Shown: positions 45,998 through 54,061, numbered from the stretch's first letter. The stretch is 64,000 nucleotides of DNA from Chryseobacterium sp. MYb7 (GCF_002979455.1 NZ_PCOU01000008.1:1-64000), one strand, 5' to 3'. Notes: a model not told the origin generated them from the letters alone. A program made the numbers and translations.

Positions 45998-46802
45998 GTT
46001 TTTTTTTATCTTAACACTGATGGGCATTGTCTTAAAAGCTCAAATAAATTGTAATACATTTAATGATGAAAGTTGTAAGAAAGCTTGTGAATTAGTGAAT
46101 TTAGCTGAACCATATCAAGGTTATAAGCAATCACAGTTAGCTTTTGATGAGGCAATTGAACTATGTCCTAGCTTCGATTATGCTTACAGAGAGAAGTCAG
46201 TTCCATATCTGAAAAGAGGAGACTTTATTTTATGGAAAAAATTAATTGATAAAGCAGTAGAGTTAAATCCTAGAAATAACCTTGCATACAGAGGATGGTG
46301 TAAATATCAATTTTTACGAGATTATAGAGCTGCATTAGATGATATTGAATCTTTCGAAAAGCTAATGGACGATAATTATATAGAATATTCCCAGAATGGG
46401 GATTATAGCTTAAAAATAGTAAAAGCATTATGTTACAAGATGCTTGGAGATACTAGTAAAGCCATTAATATAATTGAAGGGCAAGTTTCTCGAAAAGATT
46501 ATACTCCAAGATTGTTTGATTATTATCATTTGGGAATATTATATTATGAAACAAGCAATTATAATAAGGCTAAAAAATATTTTGAAAAGCAGATTAGGAA
46601 TAATGATTATTATGCTGAACCCTACTATTACTTAGCCCAAATCTATAAAAAACAAAATAATAAACCACAAGCAATATTATTAATCAAAAAAGCATTGGAT
46701 TATTATTTGACTGATAAATATATGAAAGATCCTTATACAAATATAGTAGACAGAGTATATGAAAAACAAATGATTTTTTTTCAAAAAAATTTGGAAAATT
46801 AA
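45969..46802 (+). CDS. secreted TPR protein, copy 2
   Basis: The 277-residue protein has a signal peptide (FFFILTLMGIVLKAQ) and repeated TPR-like helices (REKSVPYLKRGDF, NPRNNLAYRGWCKY, NYNKAKKYFEKQIRN, NKPQAILLIKKALDYY). Two Cys pairs near the start (NCNTFNDESCKKACELV) could form disulfides. It is homologous to the TPR protein at 38339-39160. It is the last gene of the exporter operon and ends just before the promoter of the precursor gene. Confidence 0.75.
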   Translation: MESLKKYYHKFFFILTLMGIVLKAQINCNTFNDESCKKACELVNLAEPYQGYKQSQLAFDEAIELCPSFDYAYREKSVPYLKRGDFILWKKLIDKAVELNPRNNLAYRGWCKYQFLRDYRAALDDIESFEKLMDDNYIEYSQNGDYSLKIVKALCYKMLGDTSKAINIIEGQVSRKDYTPRLFDYYHLGILYYETSNYNKAKKYFEKQIRNNDYYAEPYYYLAQIYKKQNNKPQAILLIKKALDYYLTDKYMKDPYTNIVDRVYEKQMIFFQKNLEN

Positions 46803-46820
46803 AAACTTATTATATATTTG
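46791..46820 (+). promoter_or_regulatory. promoter of the precursor peptide gene
   Basis: TTG at 46791-46793 and TATATTTG at 46813-46820, with a 19-base spacer, match the Bacteroidota TTG/TAnnTTTG consensus. The ATG lies 26 bases further on. This gives the precursor its own transcript. Confidence 0.7.
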
Positions 46821-46846
46821 TAAGACAAATTTTAAAAAATATACAA

Positions 46847-47059
46847 ATGAGTAAATTAACATTAGAACAGTTTAAAACTGAAAAAAAGGAAGAAAATGGT
46901 TCAAGATTATCTTTAGACCAATTTAAAGCTAAATCTTCTAACAATCTTAACAATGAAGAATTAGAAAAATTAACAGGTGGTATTCTTGGTGCTTGTCATC
47001 CAGGTTTGATTGATAGAATAATTCAATATGCTGAAAAATTAGCGAATCCTTTTGGATAG
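46847..47059 (+). CDS. double-glycine leader precursor peptide (RiPP/bacteriocin candidate)
   Basis: The 70-residue peptide has a charged leader ending in NNEELEKLTGG (Gly44-Gly45), the cleavage site for a C39 peptidase. It is followed by a 25-residue core starting ILGACHPG and ending EKLANPFG, with one Cys and one His. The leader contains a repeated unit, LTLEQFKTE (4-12) and LSLDQFKAK (21-29), perhaps two docking sites. It has its own promoter and terminator. A core this short with a single Cys cannot form a disulfide alone, so other modifications are expected. The product is unknown. Confidence 0.88.
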   Translation: MSKLTLEQFKTEKKEENGSRLSLDQFKAKSSNNLNNEELEKLTGGILGACHPGLIDRIIQYAEKLANPFG

Positions 47060-47082
47060 TATTGAACTAAGAAATATTACAA

Positions 47083-47108
47083 AAAAGACAGTCTTTGGGC
47101 TGTCTTTT
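47083..47108 (+). terminator. terminator after the precursor peptide gene
   Basis: A stem AAAGACAG / CTGTCTTT with an 8-base loop is followed by T residues, 24 bases past the precursor stop. It may be partial, letting some transcription into the flippase gene. Confidence 0.8.
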
Positions 47109-47130
47109 CTAATTAATATGTTGATGGTGT

Positions 47131-48588
47131 ATGAATAAAAAGATGAGTTCACAAGCAATTAAATATAGCTTTATAAGCTATATTGGTTATATAATAGGAA
47201 TTATATCAACTATTTTTTTGTATTCCTCTGAATTAGAATTTTATGGTACACTTAGATATATCTTGGCTACATCATTATTACTTAGCTCTTTTTTTTCTTT
47301 AGGTTTAAATGCAACTATCATAAAACTTTATAATGAATTAACAAATAAAGGTTTTATAAACTCTTTTATTTGTCTTTCACTTATAGTAATAATTGTTTTT
47401 ATATCATTAAATTATTTTACTTTTGATTTATTAAAGGAATTTTTTTTTACTTTTGGAGGAGCAAACTTTTGGAATTATATGAATTTTATATTTCCGATAA
47501 TTTGCCTTTACAGCTTAAACTCAGTAATTTATTCATTCTTAGCTAATTTTTATATTACTGCGATTCCAAATATTTTTGATTCACTACTACCTAAAGTAAA
47601 TATGATTATTTCTTTTATTTATTTTTTGTACTATAAAGATGCGTGTGGTGCATTATTATTATTCGTTATACTCTCATTTATCTCAACTGTCATACTATTT
47701 CTATTTATGAAAAAGAAGACTGGGTTGAGTTTTGATTTTAATGTTAATTTTTGGAAAGACAATAGTATCAGAAAAGAAGTCATTAGTTTTTCTTCCTTTT
47801 CTATCTTGAATAGTTTTTTATATGCTATTATTACACAAATTGGTATGGTGATGTTGGGAGAATCTAATGATTTGAAAATTAATGGGATTTATGCAGTTAT
47901 TTATTCAATTATAGGACTTATAAATATTCCATTATTAGCCGTTTCAAAATCATCTACTCCGTTAATTTCAGATTTTATTGATAATGAGAATATAAGAGAT
48001 TTGAATTCATTTTATAAGAAAACTTCTTTGAGTCTTTTTTTTATTGGTTCATTCTTATTTCTTATTATAGCTACTAACTTTGATTCTTTTTTTTCAATTT
48101 TGAACAAAGGAGAGCTTGTTGGTCATTTTAACATTATATGTATTTTAGGGCTCGCACTAATGATAGATTTATTAACAGGAATAAATAGTAACATAATTAA
48201 TAGATCCAAACATTATAAGATTAACACTGCTTTTATTATAATAACAGCACTAATTTCTTTAACGGTAAGCTTTTTATTGATTATTTACTACAAACTTGGG
48301 ATTATGGGGGTTGCTATATCTACTTTTATTTCAATGCTTGTATTCAATGGCTTAAAATTGTTTTTTAATTATAAGTTCTTAAAAATACATCCATTTTCCA
48401 AGAAAATGTTACCAATTTTAATTTCAATAATTCTTGTTTTATTTGTAAGCCAAAATTTTATTTTTTTTAATAAATTTTATTTCCTTTTTATTAATAGTAT
48501 AAGCATAATATTTTTGTATGGAATTATTAATTATTGCTACAAGATAATTCCTATAAAAGACATATATAAATTTAATAACAAAACATGA
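47131..48588 (+). CDS. MATE/Wzx-like flippase
   Basis: The 485-residue protein consists of 12-14 hydrophobic helices and resembles polysaccharide-type (MOP superfamily) flippases (KYSFISYIGYIIGIIST at the start, paired helices throughout). Such proteins move lipid-linked or amphiphilic molecules across the inner membrane. It follows the precursor gene and overlaps the CmoA-like gene by 4 bases, so it belongs to the same cluster. No sugar or lipid-linking enzymes are nearby; it may give a second export route or self-protection. This is inference. Confidence 0.82.
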   Translation: MNKKMSSQAIKYSFISYIGYIIGIISTIFLYSSELEFYGTLRYILATSLLLSSFFSLGLNATIIKLYNELTNKGFINSFICLSLIVIIVFISLNYFTFDLLKEFFFTFGGANFWNYMNFIFPIICLYSLNSVIYSFLANFYITAIPNIFDSLLPKVNMIISFIYFLYYKDACGALLLFVILSFISTVILFLFMKKKTGLSFDFNVNFWKDNSIRKEVISFSSFSILNSFLYAIITQIGMVMLGESNDLKINGIYAVIYSIIGLINIPLLAVSKSSTPLISDFIDNENIRDLNSFYKKTSLSLFFIGSFLFLIIATNFDSFFSILNKGELVGHFNIICILGLALMIDLLTGINSNIINRSKHYKINTAFIIITALISLTVSFLLIIYYKLGIMGVAISTFISMLVFNGLKLFFNYKFLKIHPFSKKMLPILISIILVLFVSQNFIFFNKFYFLFINSISIIFLYGIINYCYKIIPIKDIYKFNNKT

Positions 48589-49271
48589 TGAAAAATGCTA
48601 ATTGGAAATTTTCAGGGGATATTGTTCAGGAATTTGATAAACATATCCTTTCATCTGTCCCTTTATATGAACAAGGGCATACGCTAATCTCAAATCTTTC
48701 AGATTTTTTTTTATCTAATGATTCTGTATGTTACGAACTTGGTTCTAGTACGGGAACTTTATTAAAAAATCTAGCAGATCACAATCAGAATAAAAAAATA
48801 AAATTCATTGGGATTGAAATTGAAAATGACATGGTGAACTATGCCAATGATAAACTTAAAGATTATGGTGACATTGAAATAATTTGTGATGATATTCTAA
48901 ATATAGAATTGGAAAAGTCAGACATGATTATTTCTTATTATACAATACAATTTATTAAGCCTAGAATTAGACAGTTAATTTTCGATAAAATATACGAATC
49001 TTTAAATTGGGGTGGAGCTTTTGTTTTGTTTGAAAAAGTTAGAGGAGCAGATGCTAGATTTCAAGATATTACAACTGCATTATATACAGACTTTAAAATT
49101 GAGCAAGGATTTACCAAAGAGGAAATTTTAGATAAGACTAGAAGCTTAAAAGGGGTTTTAGAACCCTTCTCAACTCAAGGAAACCTTGACCTCTTACAAA
49201 GGGCTGGATTTGTTGATGTAATGAGTATTATGAAATATGTTTGTTTTGAAGGATTTTTAGCTATTAAATAA
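48585..49271 (+). CDS. CmoA-like SAM-binding enzyme
   Basis: The 228-residue protein follows CmoA throughout: SSVPLYEQG near the start, the SAM loop CYELGSSTGTLLKN, YTIQFIKP, GGAFVLFEKV, DFKIEQGFTKEEI, and RAGFVDVMSI near the end. CmoA makes carboxy-SAM, the carboxymethyl donor for tRNA wobble uridine; here no cmoB is adjacent. Placed in a peptide cluster, it might supply carboxy-SAM or act as an ordinary methyltransferase on the peptide. Conserved Arg residues that bind the carboxyl group cannot be confirmed without alignment. It overlaps the flippase gene by 4 bases. Confidence 0.82.
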   Translation: MMKNANWKFSGDIVQEFDKHILSSVPLYEQGHTLISNLSDFFLSNDSVCYELGSSTGTLLKNLADHNQNKKIKFIGIEIENDMVNYANDKLKDYGDIEIICDDILNIELEKSDMIISYYTIQFIKPRIRQLIFDKIYESLNWGGAFVLFEKVRGADARFQDITTALYTDFKIEQGFTKEEILDKTRSLKGVLEPFSTQGNLDLLQRAGFVDVMSIMKYVCFEGFLAIK

Positions 49272-49281
49272 AGTAAGCACA

Positions 49282-50280
49282 ATGATGTACAAAAAAGAAC
49301 ACTCTGAAATAGATGGAGTTAAAATTTATATTGAAAACTTGGATAATTATATTGCAGAATCATATCTATTACTATCAAATCATAATAGATACAATGAGTT
49401 TTTCCTACACAAGTATATTAATCAGGAAAAAAGGAGAGAGTATTTTGATTCTTTGGTAAATGCTTATTTGCATAACTATAATAATATAAGGGAATTACTT
49501 GGGAAAATTAGACCATATGTTGATGTTGATAATGTATTAAATGTAAATACAAGTAGAGATAATGTAGTTAATGCTACACTAAAAGATTATATGTATTTAC
49601 AGAGAGACTGGTGCTATTACAAAGATGGAGAAGCTCAAATTTCAAAGACTGTTGAATCTATTATTCAAAAAATACTCCCTTCCGAAATGGAAAATGCGCT
49701 ATTCTTAGGATGTGGTGTAGGAAGATTAGCAGTAGAGTTTTCAAATTTCTTTACTAAGATACTTGCCACAGATAAATCATATTCAATGATTTGGCATATA
49801 ACCAAACTTCTATCAGATACTAATTTTGAATTTTATACTCCTCAAGAAAAAAATATTTATTCATTAGAAAATGTAGCTCAAAAACATTTAGCGTCAATAT
49901 CTGACAATCTAAAATCTAAAATAAAGGAAAAAGTAGATTTCTTTGTTTCAGATGTTTTAGATCTTCCATTAGAAAAAGACTGTATGGATGCAGTTTTTTC
50001 AATTTATTTTACAGATGTTATTGCTTTAAATTTATGGTTTGAAAAGATAAATAGTATTATCAAAAAAGGTGGTTACTTCATTCATTTTGGACCACTAGAT
50101 TATTTTTTTTCTGCTGAATCTGAAATGCTTACGGCACAAGAATTTAAAGCTTTCTTTGAAGAAAATGGATATGAAACAATTACGGATGAAATTATTGAGA
50201 CATCTCATTTAAATGATTCAAATTCATTCTCATATAAAGTGTATAGAAATTGGTTATTTATAGCAAAGAAAAATTATTGA
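49282..50280 (+). CDS. carnosine N-methyltransferase-like (N2227) SAM enzyme
   Basis: The 332-residue protein has a SAM-binding loop (NALFLGCGVGRLAVEFS) and a late INSIIKKGGYFIHFGPLDYFF. Together these resemble N2227/carnosine N-methyltransferases, where GPLLYHF-type motifs are conserved. The N-terminal 110 residues are helical and unassigned. It starts 10 bases after the CmoA-like gene and is the last gene of the operon before a hairpin. It may methylate (or carboxymethylate, if paired with carboxy-SAM) the core peptide; His51 of the precursor is one possible target. Confidence 0.75.
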   Translation: MMYKKEHSEIDGVKIYIENLDNYIAESYLLLSNHNRYNEFFLHKYINQEKRREYFDSLVNAYLHNYNNIRELLGKIRPYVDVDNVLNVNTSRDNVVNATLKDYMYLQRDWCYYKDGEAQISKTVESIIQKILPSEMENALFLGCGVGRLAVEFSNFFTKILATDKSYSMIWHITKLLSDTNFEFYTPQEKNIYSLENVAQKHLASISDNLKSKIKEKVDFFVSDVLDLPLEKDCMDAVFSIYFTDVIALNLWFEKINSIIKKGGYFIHFGPLDYFFSAESEMLTAQEFKAFFEENGYETITDEIIETSHLNDSNSFSYKVYRNWLFIAKKNY

Positions 50281-50360
50281 TGTTTTTAAAAACTATTTTT
50301 TGAAGTTACTGAATTTTAACTTACATGATAATTATATATTAAAAAATAATGAAAATGAAA

Positions 50361-50388
50361 CTAACCTCGACAAATTATTCGAGGTTAG
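50361..50388 (+). terminator. hairpin ending the peptide cluster
   Basis: CTAACCTCGA / TCGAGGTTAG makes a perfect 10-bp stem with an 8-base loop, 81 bases past the last cluster gene. There is no strong T run after it, so it may be a weak terminator. Confidence 0.6.
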
Positions 50389-50426
50389 ATTATATGCTTA
50401 GCTTAATCTCTAACAGCCACTACTTG

Positions 50427-50462
50427 ATCTGACAGTTTGTATCTACGATTACTAAAAACTGT
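50427..50462. repeat. right copy of the imperfect repeat bracketing the peptide cluster
   Basis: ATCTGACAGTTTG...TACGATTACTAAAAACTG is similar to 38291-38328 and overlaps the stop of the neighbouring minus-strand gene. It contains a GACAGTTT / AAACTGTC inverted repeat. Confidence 0.5.
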
Positions 50463-50706
50463 CAATATTCTGTTTTGATAGAGTAAGATTTAACAATTGA
50501 TTTTTAAATAATTCTTCTAAAGGATTTTGAGGTTTACTTGTTATTACTGTTTTTAAATCTCTTTCAGACAATTCAGCAAACTCAACGGTCTTTAATATTG
50601 AGAAAACAACATCTTTTAGCCCTAACTTTCTGAGTGACATTCTAATTTCTTTGTCAGTTGGAAACTGGCTGTCTGTTTGTTTTAAATGGATTTTGTGATT
50701 TTTCAT
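50452..50706 (-). CDS. unknown 84-residue island protein
   Basis: It is soluble and charged (FPTDKEIRMSLRKLGLKD, ELFKNQLLNLTLSK). A segment AELSERDLK resembles the start of the RT protein (KMSERDLK), which may be chance. It is the last gene of a four-gene minus-strand run with small gaps. No function assigned. Confidence 0.5.
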   Translation of the reverse strand: MKNHKIHLKQTDSQFPTDKEIRMSLRKLGLKDVVFSILKTVEFAELSERDLKTVITSKPQNPLEELFKNQLLNLTLSKQNIDSF

Positions 50707-50733
50707 ATTATGTGATATATTTTGAATTTATTA

Positions 50734-50865
50734 TTAATAGGTTGGGCGGTGTTTGTCTCGTTTATTTCTGTGTCCCGCCTTCCTATACATCCTTACAACT
50801 GTCTGGACAGTTTCCTCAATGCGGTTGACCAATGAATTAAAAAAAGTTGAAAATATACTTTTCAT
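50734..50865 (-). CDS. small basic protein, 43 residues
   Basis: The ATG at 50865 lies 2 bases after the stop of the preceding gene, so translation is probably coupled. The peptide has an amphipathic start (MKSIFSTFFNSLVNRIEET) and a strongly basic end (YRKAGHRNKRDKHRPTY). It could bind nucleic acid or a membrane; no family recognised. Confidence 0.45.
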   Translation of the reverse strand: MKSIFSTFFNSLVNRIEETVQTVVRMYRKAGHRNKRDKHRPTY

Positions 50866-50867
50866 AA

Positions 50868-51197
50868 CTATAACTTTTTATATCCATTAACAAAATCAAC
50901 GTAATTATTTGAGGTATGGATTAAATGAAAATACCTTTGAACAAATCGATTTTTATCTTTTATATAATCACTATAACTAATTATCTCATCCACCAAACCA
51001 GTAAAAGCCAAAATAAATAATATTGGGAAAGCAGGAATAAGCAATAAGCACCACCAATATTTTTTCAAAATTGCATTAGATGGATTTTCAAGAAGTGGTG
51101 GTAATGATCTTTTTAATTGTAGATATTCACTTTCAGAAACTGGTTTATAGGGTTTTGTAAAATAATACCTATACTGTTTAACTTGATGAATTGCCAT
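50868..51197 (-). CDS. small membrane protein
   Basis: The 109-residue protein has a central hydrophobic stretch (WWCLLLIPAFPILFILAFTGLV) long enough for one or two helices, with basic flanks. It is preceded 12 bases upstream by a lipoprotein gene and followed 2 bases later by the small basic protein gene. Function unknown. Confidence 0.55.
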   Translation of the reverse strand: MAIHQVKQYRYYFTKPYKPVSESEYLQLKRSLPPLLENPSNAILKKYWWCLLLIPAFPILFILAFTGLVDEIISYSDYIKDKNRFVQRYFHLIHTSNNYVDFVNGYKKL

Positions 51198-51209
51198 AAT
51201 GGTGATATT

Positions 51210-51632
51210 TTATTGTTTAGTTAAATAAAATGCACCTACAGTCGAAGCATAAGGATAATTTACCCACTCAATCTTTGTAGAACTGATCTTTTTAAATTTG
51301 TATTCTGCATTCGTAGATCCTGACTTTATAGTAAATTCATAAACTGTTTCAGAAATATTTTCTGGAACACTAGAAGAGGCTCCTAAACTTGTACCTTGCT
51401 GTAATATTGATTTGTAGCTTGTTTCTATACTTCCCGCAATAGTATAAAAATCATCATTAGTAAATTTATACAATGCTGTTCCGTCTTTTTGCCATTTTCC
51501 CTGAATCCATGCGGGAGGGTGAAAATACTGTGTTGCTACTGGATTGTTTGTTGTTTGTGTGCTGTCATCATCGTGATTTGAACAACCAATGAATGATAAT
51601 GCTGTAAAAACTGTGAATAATAGTTTTTTCAT
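51210..51632 (-). CDS. small lipoprotein
   Basis: The 140-residue protein has a signal peptide with lipobox SFIGC, a Thr/Asn-rich linker, then a lipocalin-like beta domain (IQGKWQKDGTALYKF ... IEWVNYP) ending FYLTKQ. It is the first gene of a four-gene minus-strand run in the island. It may be a surface or immunity factor, but nothing supports that directly. Confidence 0.65.
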   Translation of the reverse strand: MKKLLFTVFTALSFIGCSNHDDDSTQTTNNPVATQYFHPPAWIQGKWQKDGTALYKFTNDDFYTIAGSIETSYKSILQQGTSLGASSSVPENISETVYEFTIKSGSTNAEYKFKKISSTKIEWVNYPYASTVGAFYLTKQ

Positions 51633-51936
51633 AAATGAAAGTTTTACTCACTCAGTCCCGAAAAGTGAAGGTTTATAAATGCAGAAAGCACGGGATTAAA
51701 CCATACTTGATGACAGAGGCTCTGACAAAGCCAACAACACAAATAGGAATAACCCGTGCCCATATAGCACGAGTCATAAACTATTTATTCTGTGTTGTTT
51801 TTTGAAACTGTCAGATTTCTGTCAACAAAATAAAAGCTATGCTTCTTGTTTTTCAATAAAATTTGAATTGCAAAGATATAAATTTTTGCAATCTGTGCTT
51901 AATAAGCAAAAATTGTTCCTAATTTATATGACATGA
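51633..51936. other. 304-base intergenic region with inverted repeats
   Basis: It holds GCACGGG (51688) with CCCGTGC (51753), a CGTGCCCATATAGCACG hairpin, and an AAACTGTCAGAT motif at 51805 like that in the repeats at 38291 and 50427. No gene seen. It probably contains the promoter of the lipoprotein gene. Confidence 0.45.
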
Positions 51937-52932
51937 TTACAAGTTCAAATAATCATTATTAAATAATCTAAACCTATCATCATCTGTTATAAAATTAAAA
52001 TTACAACTGTGACAATATTTTAAAATTTCATTATTAATTCCTCTTGGAAAAGCATCAGTATATATCCATCTATTATAATCTGACATGTCTAAATTAATAG
52101 AAAGGGAATGCACATCTAATTTGTAACAATCTTTATATGAAACATGAGTCTTGCTGGGGAAATTTTCTTTATAGTCTTCATTAAAAGGTGGCTTAAATAA
52201 ATTTATCAATGCAGCTTCTGTAAAATTAATTTTTTGATCTCCACTAATCTCCATTTTATCCAAATCTAAAAAATTCATAAAACGATTTACTTCATTATCT
52301 TTACTTTCAGTGTAAATATCAATTCCACCAATCATAGATGTAATATTTTTCTGCCCAAAATTTGCTAACATTAACCATATTTCTGAGTCTGGAAAACGAA
52401 TAATCGCTTCGTTGTATATTTTTTGTAAAGTAGTATGACTATCTAATCTGTCAATTGCCGTTCTTTTTCCATCTTCACCATAAGCTTGACCAATATAAAG
52501 AACTTCATAATCTAGTAACGGAATATCATAGTCATAATCTTGTTGAATATTATCTATTAATGCTCCAACTTTTATATAAGTAACATCTCCATTTTCAAAG
52601 ATTGCAGTAAAATAATTATTAGGATATTCTGAAAATATTTCTAGAACTTTATTATTAGCATGTGGAAATTTATGTATTTGAGTTATATATTTATCTTTTA
52701 CCTGGATCTTAAATTTTAATTCATAAAATTCATCATTAGAAATAAAATAATCTGGATCAATAATTATTCTTGGACGTTTTAAAATAAAATAAATATGACA
52801 GGGATCATTTTCTGTAAAAACATTCATTTTAGAAAATACTTTTAATTCCTGTTGTTGCAATATTTGATATTTTTTTAAAAACATATTAATACCAAATTCA
52901 GAGCTATATCTATAAGTTTTATTTTCTAACAT
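51937..52932 (-). CDS. GIY-YIG-like nuclease domain protein
   Basis: I prefer the ATG at 52932, 1 base after the HNH stop; a TTG at 52944 is an alternative. The 331-residue protein carries EVLYIGQAYGEDGKRTAIDRLDSH (residues 143-166) and, after about 75 residues, EAALINLFKPPFNED. This matches the GIY-YIG plan of Tyr-Ile-Gly, Arg, His and a late Glu before P-x-F-N. The N-terminal 135 residues are beta-rich and unassigned. A CHSC pair lies near the end. It follows the HNH gene and probably works with it. Confidence 0.7.
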   Translation of the reverse strand: MLENKTYRYSSEFGINMFLKKYQILQQQELKVFSKMNVFTENDPCHIYFILKRPRIIIDPDYFISNDEFYELKFKIQVKDKYITQIHKFPHANNKVLEIFSEYPNNYFTAIFENGDVTYIKVGALIDNIQQDYDYDIPLLDYEVLYIGQAYGEDGKRTAIDRLDSHTTLQKIYNEAIIRFPDSEIWLMLANFGQKNITSMIGGIDIYTESKDNEVNRFMNFLDLDKMEISGDQKINFTEAALINLFKPPFNEDYKENFPSKTHVSYKDCYKLDVHSLSINLDMSDYNRWIYTDAFPRGINNEILKYCHSCNFNFITDDDRFRLFNNDYLNL

Positions 52933-52933
52933 A

Positions 52934-53872
52934 TTAATATTCAAATTTATCTACTCTTTCTTTTTTATCATAATACATAACAATTTCATCTGTAATAGAT
53001 ACTTTAGTTGGCTCTGCTAAGTTCATTTGGAATATCTCAATTTTTGCAATTTGGTTAATATCGTCATATAGGAAAGATGGAAATAGCTCTAACACTAATC
53101 CATTTTCTTTATTATGAATATCATCATTATTTTTGCTTATCGGAAGAAATAGCTGAATGACTATATTAGCAAATTGAATCACAAGAGTATATTCTGGAAT
53201 TTCTGTTTTATTTATTAAAACATTTTTAGCTTTATATAAAAAGGCTTTTGGCTCTTTGAAAAAGACAGTTTTTAACATATATCTGTAAGCCGTAAAAAAC
53301 TGAATTCCATTTAAAATTGGATTCTCCGAATTAATGAGTTCCAGATAATGTTTATTTTCTAAAATATCATTCTCCTTTAAAAGCGATATTCCTACTTTGA
53401 ATAAAACTTTGTAAACAGAATAGGGGGAAAATTTTCTTGTACGAAACCTAACTGTCAACTTATTTCTTGCTTCATGGTATTCAAAGTCATTTAAGTTAGT
53501 ATTAAAGTTAAAATATCTTTGATTCCCTTCCGCTTTTAATATTGTTGAGAATGAATCTTTCTTCTTTCTAGATTGAAAGGTTGGAATACCTTTTTTAGTT
53601 TTTAACCCCAGTAAGCTTAAATAATGCTGTATCATTGTTGCAGCATCATTTTCATATTTTTGAAACTTCTTATTACAATCATCACATTCAAAATTTGAGG
53701 TAACCTTGTTTTTTCCAAAAAGTTCGGGAATGATATGAGGAATAGAATTAAATTTTGATTGATCTGTTTGATTACAAAATCTACATATCTTATTTAGTAA
53801 ATTTTTATCAAATTTTTCTACAGCATTTTCTGTAGAGCTATATAATTCATAATAATCTAAAAAATTTTTCAC
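52934..53872 (-). CDS. HNH-family endonuclease-like protein
   Basis: The frame starts with GTG at 53872. The 312-residue protein has an N-terminal zinc/HNH block: CRFCNQ (C30, C33), SIPHIIPELFG (His46), then FECDDCNKKFQKYE (C63, C66, N67). These are the residues expected of the HNH_5-type fold. The remaining 230 residues are unassigned. It forms an operon with the GIY-YIG-like gene and follows the RT gene, so it may be the effector of the retron-like locus. Confidence 0.75.
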   Translation of the reverse strand: MKNFLDYYELYSSTENAVEKFDKNLLNKICRFCNQTDQSKFNSIPHIIPELFGKNKVTSNFECDDCNKKFQKYENDAATMIQHYLSLLGLKTKKGIPTFQSRKKKDSFSTILKAEGNQRYFNFNTNLNDFEYHEARNKLTVRFRTRKFSPYSVYKVLFKVGISLLKENDILENKHYLELINSENPILNGIQFFTAYRYMLKTVFFKEPKAFLYKAKNVLINKTEIPEYTLVIQFANIVIQLFLPISKNNDDIHNKENGLVLELFPSFLYDDINQIAKIEIFQMNLAEPTKVSITDEIVMYYDKKERVDKFEY

Positions 53873-53890
53873 AATAAATATTTTAGATTA

Positions 53891-54022
53891 TTAAGATTCA
53901 TATATGTCATTTTCAAAATCTTCCTTACTACGAAAGTCTAAAGGAAACGGGCTGTAGGTTGGATATTTATTTAATGTTATATTAAATTCATCTAAAAAAT
54001 AAGCATAATTTACAAATTCCAT
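53891..54022 (-). CDS. small acidic protein, 43 residues
   Basis: An ATG at 54022 opens 43 codons to TAA at 53891, filling the gap between the RT and HNH genes (40 bases after RT, 18 before HNH). The peptide is acidic and aromatic (MEFVNYAYFLDEFNITLNKY, ends FENDIYES). Its spacing fits a gene within the operon. Function unknown. Confidence 0.5.
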   Translation of the reverse strand: MEFVNYAYFLDEFNITLNKYPTYSPFPLDFRSKEDFENDIYES

Positions 54023-54061
54023 AATAAATTTTCAAATTAAAAAGTACAACAATCTATTTTT

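Noticed and set aside
51688..51770. Inverted repeats GCACGGG/CCCGTGC as an IS element or origin
   Set aside because: No transposase or iteron array accompanies them; regulatory or terminator hairpins are more likely.
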